A stretch of DNA of 64,000 bases from Periplaneta americana (lineage: Eukaryota > Arthropoda > Insecta > Blattodea > Blattidae), in NCBI RefSeq assembly GCF_040183065.1, contig NC_091119.1, forward strand, positions 196,297,043 to 196,361,042, read 5' to 3'. How positions within the stretch are numbered: the stretch's first letter is position 1; each line of letters opens with the position of its first letter. A model generated the notes under the pieces. It had not been told where the DNA came from. It did not search any database and saw only the letters and a program-made list of their open reading frames with translations. The translations under genes were made by a program, and so were the position numbers. This document shows positions 1 through 13,142 of this stretch, in pieces.

Positions 1-330
1 AAAGTTCTCAAGTCTGAACTTCTGTGACATGCATGGAATAGTCGCCTTGGATGTCCCGGAGAGCGTAGGCTGAAGCTACGTCCGCTGTCCGGATTAGAAT
101 GTAGCCGCCATGTCAGAACTAAGTCTGACGCTTTATTAAAAAAGGGAGGGCAAGACTTGTCCCTTCTCTCCGTTTGAGTTTCAACGAAATTTGTTTGCTC
201 TTCTTTGCTCTTTTTGTGGTGCATAGGCTGCCTGTAGACATCGGAGTTCTTACTTTCTCCCGATCTGAGCCCATTTTTATTTCCTTATGCGAAGGATGAA
301 TTAAAAATAAAGACGATGAAAGAGTATTGG
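1..330. other. Unassigned sequence, no gene seen
   Basis: Mixed-composition DNA with a short A-run near 140 and no supported reading frame. It may be old repeat sequence, but I recognise no family. Confidence 0.4.
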
Positions 331-634
331 AACGGAGAAAAATTCTTTCCGGCGCCGGGATTTGAACCCGGGTTTTCAGCTCTACGTGCTGATGCTTTAT
401 CCACTAAGCCACACCGGATACACACCCCGGCGTCGGACAGAATCGTCTCAGATTAAGTTCCAACTTCTTTTCTCCGTTCCATTACTCTTTCATTGTACGA
501 TGACGCAGAATATCTGCATGGAACTATCATATGTACTTCGGTACATTAAATAATATGTATGATATGCGTAAATCACTTCGTTATTTAAGACGGCGCTTAT
601 TCCGTCGGATCCCGGCCAACTATTCACTCATAAC
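330..634. repeat. tRNA-derived SINE unit, head inverted relative to body
   Basis: From about 330 to 462 the reverse strand carries a tRNA-like head: A-box region GGCTTATTGGATAAAGC and B box GGTTCAAATCCC. It is the reverse complement of 2934-3070. At about 463 it switches to the forward SINE body (CTCCGTTCCATTACTC onwards) that matches 3060-3215. The body runs into the hAT insertion at 635 and resumes at 2842, so the hAT landed in this array. Confidence 0.8.
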
Positions 635-2833
<2,199 letters not shown>

Positions 2834-3537
2834 CTCATAACGAATGCACCTCAGCACATGTGTGGACTTCGATCCTACGTTCATAGACATCTATGACGTA
2901 GTGCAGAGGGCGGCCACTAGAGGGAACCCAAGAGTTGGAACTTAATCTGAGACAATTCTGTCCGACGCCGGGGTGGGTATCCGGTGTGGCTTATTGGATA
3001 AAGCATCAGCACGTAGAGCTGAAAACCCGGGTTCAAATCCCGGCGCCGGAGAGAATTTTTCTCCGTTCCATTACTCTTTCATCGTACGATGACGCAGAAT
3101 ATCTGCATGGAAATATCATATCTACTTCGGTACATTAAAATAATATATCTGATATGCGTAAATCACTTCATGATTTAAGACGGCGCTTATTCCGTCGGAT
3201 CCGGCCAACTAGTCCCTCATAACGAGTGCACCTCAGCACATGTGTGGACTTCGGTCCTCGTTCATAGACATCTATGACGTAGTGCAGAGGGCGGCCATTA
3301 GAGGGAACCCAAGAGTTGGAACTTAATCTGAGACGATTCTGTCCGACGCCGGGGTGGGTATCCGGTGTGGCTTATTGGATAAAGCATCAGCACGTAGAGC
3401 TGAAAACCCAGGTTCAAATCCCGGCGCCGGAGAGAATTTTTCTCCGTTCCATTACTCTTTCATCGTACGATGACGCAGAATATCTGCATGGAAATATCAT
3501 ATGTACTTCGGTACATTAAAATAATATATATAAAATA
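2834..3537 (+). repeat. Tandem SINE-containing units, ~382-bp period
   Basis: Two units starting at CTCATAAC (2834 and 3216) are nearly identical. Each contains GTGGCTTATTGGATAAAGC (A-box region) and GGTTCAAATCCCGGC (B box), then GAGAATTTTTCTCCG and a body with TCATCGTACGATGACGC. The heads are tRNA-derived RNA polymerase III promoters. The second ends in AT-rich sequence near 3537. Confidence 0.85.
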
Positions 3538-3733
3538 AAGACGCAAAGGTGCCAACTATTACCGATTGTCCGTAATTATTCAGGATTTTCCTCTGTTACT
3601 ACTAATTACATTGTCAAAGAGAAAATTATTGAGGAAAAACAATATTATCGTTCAACAAACAAATATAATTAATGTAATCTTCATCTTACGATGTTTAAGC
3701 ACGTATACACGTCCGTTGATGTGACATATTAAT

Positions 3734-3976
3734 GAATTTAAATACTATTATAGTCACAATCATGCCATGGTATGAAAGAAAAATTACACAACCTCGAGCG
3801 GGAATCGAACCTGCGACTTCCTGTTCTCCAAGCCTTTGGCGTGAGACGAACTCGATAGCTCAGTGGTATAGCGGCTGACCGGAGAACAGGAAGTCGCAGG
3901 TTCGATTCCCGCTCGAGGTTGTGTAATTATTCTTTCATACGATGGCATGATTGTGACTATAATAGTATTTAAATTC
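3734..3976. repeat. Large inverted repeat made from a tRNA-like SINE
   Basis: Left arm about 3734-3829 is the reverse complement of right arm about 3880-3976, with few differences. The arms include GGTTCGATTCCCGCTCGAGG (B box and tRNA 3' half). The centre carries a tRNA 5' half with A box TAGCTCAGTGGTATAGCGG on the + strand. The flanks of the tRNA part (TTTAAATACTATTATAGTC) are inverted too, so the fold-back extends beyond the tRNA unit. Confidence 0.85.
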
Positions 3977-4224
3977 ACAAATATAATTAATTTATCCCTT
4001 ATAAGGAAAACGAGAGAAAATATGTCAACACTGCACAAGACTTGGCAGCTATGCGTGCGAAATCTTTATTTCTGTCTGCTAGAATCTCTGGCCTTAAACC
4101 AGAAAGCAGGTTAATCTGTAATGTTACGTCGTCGGCGTGTGTACCTATCATGGTTTGTGAAATTGTGAACAAGACGATTGAATTCGGCATTTTATGTCGT
4201 ATGTGGTACATAATATACTTTATG

Positions 4225-4460
4225 GACCCGGGTTCGATCCTTGTGTTGGGCAAGCTCGTGGTCCAGGTAACACAGGGATTTTCCCCGGTAGCTCCGGTAT
4301 CGCCGTGGGGTTCTAACAAATCATCATCTCGTCACGGGTGTAGCTTCCAATGGCGCACCCCGCGCAACGACTCTGTCGGTAAATTGGTCTACACATCTGG
4401 CTTTACAGGTCATAGGTGAATAACGAATAGTCAAGTACCCGCCATTAGCAAAAAAAAAAA
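4225..4460 (+). repeat. tRNA-derived SINE, 5'-truncated
   Basis: Begins inside the tRNA head (GGGTTCGATCC) and continues with GGTCCAGGTAACACAGGG, GTCACGGGTGTAGC and AACGACTCTGTCGGTAAATT, ending in an A-run at 4450-4466. It is the same family as the fuller copy at 14905-15205. Confidence 0.8.
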
Positions 4461-4499
4461 AAAAAATTCAGTGGTTGGTTTTCTTAAATGAAGCGCGTA

Positions 4500-4568
4500 A
4501 GTAATCTCCTGGTAGAGGGGCAGAGAAGGCCTGACGGCCTTATCTCTACCAGGTTAAATAAATAAATA
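4500..4568 (+). repeat. LINE 3' terminus with stem-loop
   Basis: CCTGGTAGAG pairs with CTCTACCAGG and encloses a second hairpin AGGCCTGACGGCCT, followed by TTAAATAAATAAATA. The same structure lies in the opposite orientation at 22603-22660. It looks like the RT-recognition end of a LINE family with a short A-rich tail. Confidence 0.6.
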
Positions 4569-4569
4569 C

Positions 4570-5450
4570 TATATACTAAGTTCGCAAACTGCATCCACTA
4601 GTAAGAGGACAGTATATCTATAAAATTGACCAAGGTATGTATTAAAATGCCCTACCATGAAAACAATACCAGCGAGTAATCTTTAAGTTTATGGCTCATT
4701 TCCTCAAAAATACACCCTCGAGGTATTTTCTTTTTTTTTTCATTTTTATAATAATTTAGTACGAACTTTCAGCTTCATATCTGAGAAAGAAATTTCTAAA
4801 ACAGACCAAGTTATGCATTAAAATATCCTGTCATAAAAACAAATTACCAGCCAGCAATATGTAAGTTTAGCACCCATTTTCTCAAAACTGTATTTTCTTT
4901 ATCAAAACTGTTGAAATCAAATCTTTCACAATTTTTCAGAAAATTGAATTACATTTTGCATGGCTCTTTTTCTTAGTAAGATCAACAAACTGCAGCTTAA
5001 TCCTTATTCTATCTTTAACAGAAATTTAGAAAAAAAAAAAAAACAATTAAAAATAAATTTCTTAAAAATTTTAATACAGTAGGCTATATCAAGATTTTTT
5101 TCTTCCTCTTGCAGTGCATATATTTTACCGATTAATCTACGGCTTATGTTTACCTTTAAGGCTAAAAAATAATTACTAAAAAATATTGAAGATGTTGGGA
5201 GTAATTTTTAAAGAGCAGTTTGGTGAAAATAGGAAAATGGCTTTTTTTTTAATACACACTTCCAAAATTTTTTTGTGTAGGCATTTTTTTTTTCTTTTAG
5301 ACTGAGGAGTCATTTTCAAGCCAATAAAATTTCATGAAAATAGTGCTCAGGATATGGAGCAATAACATTTATAAAACATAAAAATTGTTAATGGTGAAAG
5401 ATATAACATACAACACTTCCGATAATATGATGTGATCAGAAGGTGAAAAA
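4570..5450. other. AT-rich unassigned DNA
   Basis: Contains A- and T-runs and partially repeated phrases (for example CCAAGGTATGTATTAAAATG near 4630 and CCAAGTTATGCATTAAAATA near 4803). It may be a decayed element with internal duplication. No coding signal is seen. Confidence 0.4.
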
Positions 5451-5455
5451 ATTGC

Positions 5456-5690
5456 CACCGGCGTAGCTCAGGCGGTAGCGCGTTTGTCTGCTGATCCGGA
5501 GTTGAGCTCGGGTGCGGGTTCGATTCCCGCGTGGGCTGATTACTTGACTGGGTTTTTCCGAGGTTTTCTCCAACCGTAAAGTGAATGTCAGGTAATCTAT
5601 GACGAATCCTCGGCATCATTTCGTTAAATACTATCTCGCTATCATCAATTTCATAGACGCTAAATAACACAGTAGTTGATAGAGCGCCGT
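5456..5690 (+). repeat. tRNA-derived SINE (GCGTAGCTC family)
   Basis: Head GGCGTAGCTCAGGCGGTAGC (A box), GGTTCGATTCCCGC (B box), then the family body TGGGTTTTTCCGAGGTTTTC, GACGAATCCTCGGC and tail GCGCCGTTAAATAA. Relatives lie at 15225, 48810, 49768 and, reversed, 61850. Confidence 0.88.
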
Positions 5691-5699
5691 TAAATAAAC

Positions 5700-7178
5700 A
5701 AGTAATTTTTTTCTCATAAAATCAACTGTTAGATGCAAAACATCTCACGAAAAATATTTTATCGCAGAAGAACTGACAGGTAACGTGTAAATTATACACC
5801 ATACTAGTAATATGAATCAGATCCGATTTTCTCGAAGGAGGCCTGAATAAGGTGAGACTACGGATAAATCACTTCAAATGTTGGTATCTCTGTATTTTGA
5901 ACAATACTTAAAAAAAACAAACGAGACTATTGTTGCGAATACGATCATGATATACTTTTAGGTGAATGTCTTCAGAAAAAGACTTTTTATGCACGATAGT
6001 GTGTTTTCTCACCGTTACAGCAAACGGTCCCTACGATTGAAAGTTGATTTAACTGAATTCAGAGTTGCCAACCTAGATAAGTATGTTGAAATATTACAAA
6101 TAACTGCTCTAGAGTTGTAATGAAAACCACTGCCGTCTATGTACGCTACAATCCTAATATGCATGTAAAATTCATACGCAGAAGGTAGTGTTAATTAATA
6201 TGCATTATACGAAACAAATCACTGCATTTGAAATGTACTGAACTTTATTTAAACAATTATTTTGAAGTTGATGGTGGAGATTGTACGTTGGCAAGACTGC
6301 TAACCTTCAGTCAGCTGTTCATAGTGTAATGTACGTACTGTATATTAAGATTTTTTTTTAATATGATTTTCAAAATATACTATCGTGCAAACAATACTAC
6401 ACAGTACACGTTTGTGAAGTGCATTACAAAATATCAGAAATTGAAAAACTCGCTGTGCTCTTTTTTCAAATTTTTCTTTTTCAATTTTCCCAACCCTGTA
6501 TCGTAATATACTATTACACCATGAGTTGTAGCCTTATTCAGCCAACGTTTCCAAACTACTATTTGCAGATTCCATCATAATTAGGGCTGCATGGTCCAAG
6601 ATCAGAAGGATCGCATATATTTGTTGTCCGCTATCTAAAACAACACCCTGTATAGATTTAAAGGCTTTAGGAACCTTACTTTCTGACCACCACTAATTGC
6701 AGGTTTTGTTATTGAAATTGGCACTGCAAACAGGCTGGACGGTAGATAGAAGCAATACCACAGCTTGCGGCTGTGAAGGAAGTAGCCTGGTGACCAGGAC
6801 TGAGGTTGTTTAAGTGGTCATTCCCGCATCTCGCGGGAGCACAGAGGCGAGCCGTAACCGTAACGGATGGAGCGGGCAAATGGTGTACACGTGCCGTGCG
6901 CGAGAACGATGCTACCCCTTCACAGCTACATTTGGCTGTGGTTCTCAAATGTCTGTTAAAAGAGCTACATTGTCGTTCTCGCAAGTTACATTTCAGACCT
7001 CTCTCTATATCGGGGTGACAAACTTTGTGCTCTCCTTCTCACTTTTATTTCAGTTTGAAGACATCATCGTATTTCTTCTACATTTTTGGAAAAATGTTTC
7101 GTTATATCTCATCTTTCTGACCGTCCGTTCGTTAGATCGACCATTTCTCTGTCTGTCCGTCTTTCTTGTATGTAGCCT
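5700..7178. other. Unassigned intergenic DNA
   Basis: No gene supported. A GC-richer patch at about 6715-7010 has conflicting short frames and no recognisable domain. CACCCTGTATA near 6645 resembles the end of a mariner-type TIR, but no partner is seen. Confidence 0.4.
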
Positions 7179-7179
7179 A

Positions 7180-7828
<649 letters not shown>

Positions 7829-7915
7829 TCTATCTATTATTCTTTGTGATGTACATAAGTACATAATATATTTCCGTGCAGGAATTCTGCATTACCATTT
7901 GATGAAGGAAGGATG

Positions 7916-8105
7916 AAGCGGAGAAAAATTCTCTCCGGCACTGGGACTCGAACCCGGATTTTCAGATCTACGTGCTGACACTTTATCCACTAAGCCACAC
8001 CGGATTCCAGTTCCGATGCCGGATCGAATCTCTCAGTTTGCTGAAAACCTGGGTTCGAGTCCCGGTGCCGGAGAGGATTTTTCTCCGCCTACCCATCCTT
8101 CATCA
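7916..8105. repeat. Inverted pair of SINE tRNA heads
   Basis: The minus-strand head at 7920-8007 (TCCGGCACTGGGACTCGAAC) faces a plus-strand tail at 8010-8090 (GGTTCGAGTCCCGGTGCCGG). Both are flanked by GGAGAAAAAT / ATTTTTCTCC, making an imperfect palindrome of the same SINE family as 330-470. Confidence 0.75.
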
Positions 8106-8437
8106 CAACTGTCTATCTACCTTGTCTATGTGTCCTGTCTATCTAAATTGTGTATCTATGATTTTATACCTAGCTTGTCTAATTATTTATCAATATCTGT
8201 ATACCTATTCTTTACCTATAGCCTACAGCTATCTACCTACGTATCGTACCCATCTACACTTATCTATTTACCAATCTGCTTATCTGTCTATCTAGCCACG
8301 AACAATCGTACACATTTAGCTGCTTACCCATTTAACTTCCTACTTTTCTATCGTTTTCCTTCCTTTTTTAATTTTTCAGGCTTTTACGATGATTGTGTTG
8401 AAAAGCATCCTTTGGAGTTGTTACTAATAAAGATTAA

Positions 8438-8945
8438 ATAAAAGTGTTCACTTCGGATTATGTATTATATGACTTTCTTGTGTTAAATTCTATCGTACCT
8501 GGTTTATATGTTTCGACCTATTATGGGTCATCCTCAGAACTGGTCGTTGTTGGTCTTGGCGCCTCTTGTTTTATTTCCTGTGAGAATGTGTTCGTGTGGT
8601 GTAATGTGGAGTCAAAGAGTGTGTGTGTTCTGAAATTGAGTTGTATGTTGAGAATATCGTTGGGGTGTGTTTTCGTGTGTCTGTATATTTCATATTGTTC
8701 TAGTGTGTTGAGTTTCTGGCTTTTTGGTTGGATGTGCAGTATTTCCATGTCTGTGTTGATGTCTCTGTAGGTGTGGTTAACATTTGTGATGTGTTCTGCA
8801 TATGTGGAGGTGTTTTGTAATTTTGTTATGGCTGTGATGTGTTCTTTGTAACGTGTTTGAAATGATCTGCCTGTCTGTCCTATGTAGAAGTTGATGCAGG
8901 TGTTAACACAAAGTCATATTAATACATATTCCGAAGTGATACAGT
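8438..8945 (-). mobile_element. Penelope-like element fragment with GIY-YIG endonuclease end
   Basis: The minus strand from about 8900 to 8520 encodes FYIGQTGRSFQTRYKEH (GIY-YIG nuclease region of Penelope-like retroelements) and then MEILHIQPKSQKLNTLEQYE, closely matching the copy at 36680-37096. The piece is bounded by an inverted ~28-bp sequence, CACTTCGGATTATGTATTA (8449 on) and its complement near 8910-8938. Inverted flanks are typical of Penelope-like insertions. The reverse-transcriptase part is missing. Confidence 0.75.
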
Positions 8946-8949
8946 GTTA

Positions 8950-9250
8950 AAAGTTGTGTGATCACAATGTATAAAAGTGTTCAACTGTCATTCTCAACCG
9001 GGGTACCGCTACCCCTTGGGGATCCGCAGAGCCATTAATAGAGGGCTGCGAAAAAATTAATGGTGGTGGTGGTTGTTTTTAAAAGTTCTTTTATGAAAAT
9101 TTCAACATAACGCCTTTTAAAAATTGATATCAAATTTCACATTTCTATATTCTACATTGTTCCCCACACAGACCAGGGAGCTGCAGTACAATAATGTGAG
9201 GAAAATAGGGATTTCATAATCGGTAATTATGTATGGAATTATAGAATGGG
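8950..9250. other. Unassigned DNA
   Basis: No coding signal or known repeat family recognised, apart from a short TGG-rich run at 9061-9075. Confidence 0.4.
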
Positions 9251-10245
9251 ATAGCTTATTTAAATCCAATTTTTATCTACTTTATTTAGTATAGAAGGAA
9301 ATAATCTATCCATAAATCTATTGATTTTCATTGTTTTTAGACTTTGATATTCTTAAAATAAAACAAATTTATTATATTATATTATATTAATAAAATTCAT
9401 ACACAAAAATCGAAATAATTTTGAATTTTATTCTCATAGTTATGAAACAAAAGCTATGAATCCTTTAAGATTGTTTGAACCAAAATGCAACACTGCTACA
9501 GTATTTAATCATAGTAATAATTTAAGCCCAAGAATATATAACAAATTTATATTTAAATATCCTAATCTTGCAAATCAAGATTTTCAGGTATAACTCCCTG
9601 TAAAGTTGATTTGAATAATTTTCGAGGGAAAAATTGTTCCGGAGCCGGGTATCGAACCCGGGACCTTTGGTTTAACGTACCAACGCTCTACCACTGAGCT
9701 ACTCGGGAACTCTAACCTCTATATCCACAGACCTCAAAGTGGGCTGACAACCGTCAAGCAACCAACTTCGAGTGCACACTAACTCCGTGTGACTTAAATT
9801 GTGGTTTTCTGTTAACGAACAGTGATGTGTATTATGCAAATCAAGCTTTTCAGGTATAACTCCCTGTAAAGTTGATTTGAATAATTTTCGAGGGAAAAAT
9901 TGTTCCGGAGCCGGGTATCGAACCCGGGACCTTTGGTTTAACGTACCAACGCTCTACCACTGAGCTACTCGGGAACTCTAACCGACACCGATCTTGTCAA
10001 TTCTAATAGTTCTAGTATTAAATTTAAAAAGTGATGTATGGATTTTATAAAAATTGGAAAATTGTAAATTTAAATTTATATATTCTTATTGCGTAGTAGA
10101 CATAAGACAAATTGTATTATATACTTCTTAATTTCAATTCAGGAATCCGCCCCTGAGCACGAGTTCTACTCTTTCAGGGGCGAACTAAAGTTTTTCTGTT
10201 TATATTATATATTTTATGTTATAATTATTAGCAAAATAAATAAAA
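9250..10245 (+). mobile_element. Decayed LINE 3' end, interrupted by tandem SINEs
   Basis: Remnants of the reverse-transcriptase C-terminus (for example LFEPKCNTA and LSPRIYN, about 9480-9545) resume after 9990 and end in a 3' UTR hairpin at about 10148-10186. That hairpin (CCCCTGAGCACGAG, then ACTCTTTCAGGGG) is shared with LINEs at 18000-19680, 17040-17395 and 43165-44635. Confidence 0.6.
9570..9990 (-). repeat. tRNA-like SINE, tandemly duplicated (266-bp period)
   Basis: Two copies (starting 9570 and 9836) share an identical tRNA-like head. Read on the minus strand the head has GTAGCTCAGTGGTAGAGCG (A box) and CGGGTTCGATACCCGG (B box), with near-complete acceptor pairing GTTCC/GGAAC. The anticodon loop position reads GTT. 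The tRNA-like fold is good, but the attached body (TCGAGGGAAAAATTG) and copy number mark it as a SINE. A relative lies at 17398-17960. Confidence 0.8.
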
Positions 10246-10349
10246 TAAATAATCAGAAATGTTGAGAATCACCGGTACAAATGGAGCACGATGTAGATAT
10301 ATACTGAAATTTGCAACATTTATATAATCTATGAGTAAATAAGTTTTTG

Positions 10350-10760
10350 CTCTGTCACTGGAAAAGATTCAAAAAACGGGCTCTCAAAAAGTGTTGTCGT
10401 AATAATTCACCATTACAATGGGACACACTCACGGACAGGAGAACGCGAATTCGATTATGCGCAATGTTCAAAACATAGAGAGTGAGCCTGCCTGGAGAGA
10501 AATAAAAAATAAGTTGCAGCCGCCAAATTACTTTTCAAGGAATGACCACTCATATAAATTGGGGGAAAGAAGGCAGAGGACGGACACTGGAAAGTTTTCT
10601 TTTCTCAATCGTACTATCAGGGACTGGAATGCTTTACCTGCAGACTTACTAAAGGCTTTACCAATAACCAAAGAGTATTTAAAAATAGGATTAAGGACTT
10701 TACTAATAGACGGTAGTATATTATACACACTACTTAAAGGGTATAATTGATATCTTGTTA
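10350..10760 (+). mobile_element. LINE reverse-transcriptase C-terminal fragment
   Basis: An open stretch at 10418-10750 encodes the usual end of a CR1/Jockey-type polyprotein: ENANSIMRNVQ, KLGERRQRTDTGKFSFLNR and IRDWNALPADLL. It is 5'-truncated and lacks the RT catalytic core. Confidence 0.75.
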
Positions 10761-11070
10761 TTTGAAGTGTTCTATCAGTGAGGAAGTGTGTTGTGTCAGT
10801 GAAGTCTATTGTGTAAGTGAAGTGTGTTGGTGTCAGTGAAGAAGTGGCTGTATTTGAACAGTGAAATGGTTAGAAGTGTTAGTGAAATCAGGTAGAATCA
10901 GTGCAGTGAGTGAGTTGACAGCGAAATAAGTGTAGTGCCGAAAGGTACTTGTGCAGGTATGAACCTGTCACACTCGTGGATCTCAGTTCTAACTTAGGGT
11001 TAAGATACAAATTAGATTTACTTTAAATGTTATTTTAAGAGATCATGCTTCATTTAATTTAGGATGCTCC
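10760..11070. other. Unassigned DNA with GTGAA-rich phrases
   Basis: Degenerate repeats of AGTGAAGT/TGTGTTG type and no gene. Possibly LINE 3' UTR of the preceding fragment. Confidence 0.4.
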
Positions 11071-11072
<2 letters not shown>

Positions 11073-11145
<73 letters not shown>

Positions 11146-11146
11146 G
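11073..11146 (+). repeat. ATT microsatellite
   Basis: About 24 units of TTA. The apparent poly-isoleucine start of a frame here is an artefact; the adjoining LINE frame begins after it. Confidence 0.95.
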
Positions 11147-12075
11147 AATGCTCGGACTTATAAGGTCTATAACTTATTCTTTTTCTACACCAGATACTCT
11201 TGTAATTCTATATTATATATTAATCAGATCTAAACTAGAATATGCATCTGTCGCCTGGAACTCTATTACTTCTACTCATTCGGCTAAATTGGAAATCATC
11301 CAAAGAAAATTTATGTCCCTATGTGCCTTTAGGTTTTTGCCTAATTCATCTGTTTTCAATTATGAGCGTAATTGTAAATATTTTAACTTTTCTAGCCTTT
11401 ATGCTAGACGTATTGAACTTGACTACTTATTCTTTTGTAAGGCCTTAAAGGGTGATATTGATTGTGAATCCTTCATAAACAATATCTACCTTCGGGCCCC
11501 TACGAATGGTTTAAGATTTCATAAAAATGTTTATACCTATAAGCCTAAATCTCTCTCTCTCCAGTTGTCAGATGCATTAAAGCTGCAAATTTCCATTATA
11601 TTAATTCAGATCCGTTTAATGTATAGTTTGTTGTTAGGCTACTCTTATATTATGTATATTCATTTTACCTTCATTTGTTTGTGTTGTTTTTAGCTTTTCT
11701 GTACCATGTATTTTTGTAATTATTATCTATTCAATTTGTCATTATTGTTTGTTTGTATTTAACTGTAATTTTAATAATTATTTATTATGCACTGTTTTTG
11801 ATATCTTTTCATCATGTCATTCATTATATTTAATTGCCATTATTTTTAATTATCTCACTGAACTAATTTTAATAATTATTTGTGCTATCTAACTTTGTTG
11901 CATTTGGTCAATGATTTATGTAGACTATTATATTGTTTGTATTTTCATCTCATTGCCATTTTCTATCATTCATTCTCATCATCATTTGTTGCTTTGTTCT
12001 GTTCTGTATCGTGCTAAAGTGTAATTGGCCTTGTGCTGTTGTGTTGCACGTTAATATTCTAAATAAATAAATAAA
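11147..12075 (+). mobile_element. LINE reverse-transcriptase C-terminus and 3' UTR
   Basis: Open from 11147: RMLGLIRSITYSF, then LIRSKLEYASVAWNS and KLEIIQRKFMSLCAFRF, the thumb-like region after the RT core of Jockey/CR1-type LINEs. The frame ends near 11693 and a T-rich 3' UTR ends in AAATAAATAAATAAA. It is 5'-truncated next to the ATT tract. Confidence 0.75.
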
Positions 12076-12084
12076 TAAAAATAA

Positions 12085-12195
12085 ATTATTATTAATTATT
12101 GTCTATTATTAATTGTCATTATTGAGTGTAATTAGTTACCACTGCCACCGGGTATATACCCATTTGCAGTGTGAATAAATACATACATACATTAG
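12085..12195 (+). repeat. LINE 3' tail with stem-loop
   Basis: CCACTGCCACCGGGTATATACCCATTTGCAGTG folds as CACTGC/GCAGTG around GGGTATATACCC, then GTGAATAAATACATACA. The same tail is present twice at 42640-42840. Confidence 0.65.
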
Positions 12196-12718
12196 TGATT
12201 TATATGAAGTTGCGGTATATGATTTTATTGGTAATTATGTCCGACACCCGGTATAGTATTTCTCCATTTTTGTGTAAGAGAAATACTCTATAAATCGTGA
12301 AGATTTCCCCCCTATTTTCTGCGTCGGAAATCCGCACTGTAGCTATCCAGTTAACTGTAAGCGAAGACTCAGCCTTGCAACATTGTTCTGTTATCAGAGT
12401 TTATGTGCGCCCTTGTTGACAATTTTGAGACCCCTGGAGCATAACATAATGCAGCGGGGCAATTTCCACTAACACGCTGCTCCGCTCTGTTACTTCAGGT
12501 CGCTAGTCATGATTGTGGAATTCAGCAAAGGCTATGAAATTTCAGTGCGTGGGTCTCATTTGGGAAGCGAGCTAAGAGTATTGCAATAACACTAAAATAT
12601 AGCCCGGCATCTCCCGGCATCCGCATGTGGAACACGGTTTTACATTTTAGTCCCCTTCCCAAACGGCTATAAAAGGAGATACGTACGCATGTCCTACAGT
12701 GTGTGTTAATATCAACAG
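12196..12718. other. Intron or intergenic DNA before first recognised Oatp exon
   Basis: No coding frame extends the Oatp reading upstream. A pyrimidine-poor acceptor (ATCAACAG) ends it. TATAAAA at about 12668 is close to the exon but is not supported as a promoter. Confidence 0.5.
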
Positions 12719-12927
12719 GTGTACACGAACTGCGCATGCGTGAATGCGACGGGCGGCAACCTGACAGAGCTGCTGCAAGGGGAAGACGCTGCCTTCGGGT
12801 CGTACCAGGCCATGAACCGCATGTGCACATCGCACTGCGCTTACTTGTGGCCCTTCGTGGCCCTCGCCTTCCTCACCATGTTCTTCACGTTCCTGAGCAC
12901 GATGCCGGCCCTCTCGGCAACGCTGAG
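12719..12927 (+). CDS. Oatp/SLCO transporter gene, third-last exon (partial gene)
   Basis: Exon of an organic anion transporting polypeptide gene (SLCO/Oatp; 12-helix plasma-membrane carriers for organic anions and, in insects, some steroids). The 5' border is the AG at 12717-12718 and the 3' border is the donor GTCAGT at 12928. It encodes 69 codons plus two bases. The reading starts VYTNCACV, the cysteine-rich end of the large extracellular loop (Kazal-like region), and runs through MCTSHCAYLWPF into a hydrophobic membrane segment (about residues 42-62) and LSTMPALSATL. Codon use is GC-rich against an AT-rich background, as expected of a conserved exon. The final AG joins G of the exon at 16648 to make Arg. 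Earlier exons are not seen, so the 5' part lies outside the window or in exons too short to recognise. The paralogue is not determined. Confidence 0.88.
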
Positions 12928-13029
12928 GTCAGTACACATTTAAGAGATAATGCTGAAAAATAATCCACTTTTTATGCTCGTAATTATATTTGAGAATTTT
13001 TTAAATGATCTAGATGGAATTATAGGATT

Positions 13030-13080
13030 GAGTTTTTTTTTTACCAGTAATATAACTGTTTTATAAATTCTGACTTTCAA
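13030..13080 (-). repeat. Short RTE-like LINE scrap
   Basis: ACCAGTAATATAACTGTTTT and the following bases match 38733-38768 and 52735-52765 of the RTE-like LINE. It abuts the TPGS2-like fragment. Confidence 0.55.
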
Positions 13081-13142
13081 ACTTATAAAATCGTATTGTA
13101 TATTAGCTCATGCGATAAGTATAACATTGTAAACTAATTTCA

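Noticed and set aside
3846-3920. Possible functional tRNA genes (also near 5460, 9650, 14420, 48815, 49775)
   Set aside because: Each tRNA-like head is joined to a repeated SINE body or is inverted, and acceptor stems are imperfect in most. None can be supported as a stand-alone tRNA gene.
4042-4419. 125-codon frame through the SINE region
   Set aside because: It runs across a tRNA-derived SINE and its flank; the sequence is shared with the repeat family at 14905.
12660-12680. TATAAAA at about 12668 as a promoter just before the Oatp exon
   Set aside because: The exon begins in mid-protein (extracellular loop to membrane segment) at a splice acceptor, so a start here is not expected.
12522-12963. 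Arg/His/Ala-rich frames overlapping the first Oatp exon
   Set aside because: GC-rich alternative-frame and antisense readings of the conserved exon.
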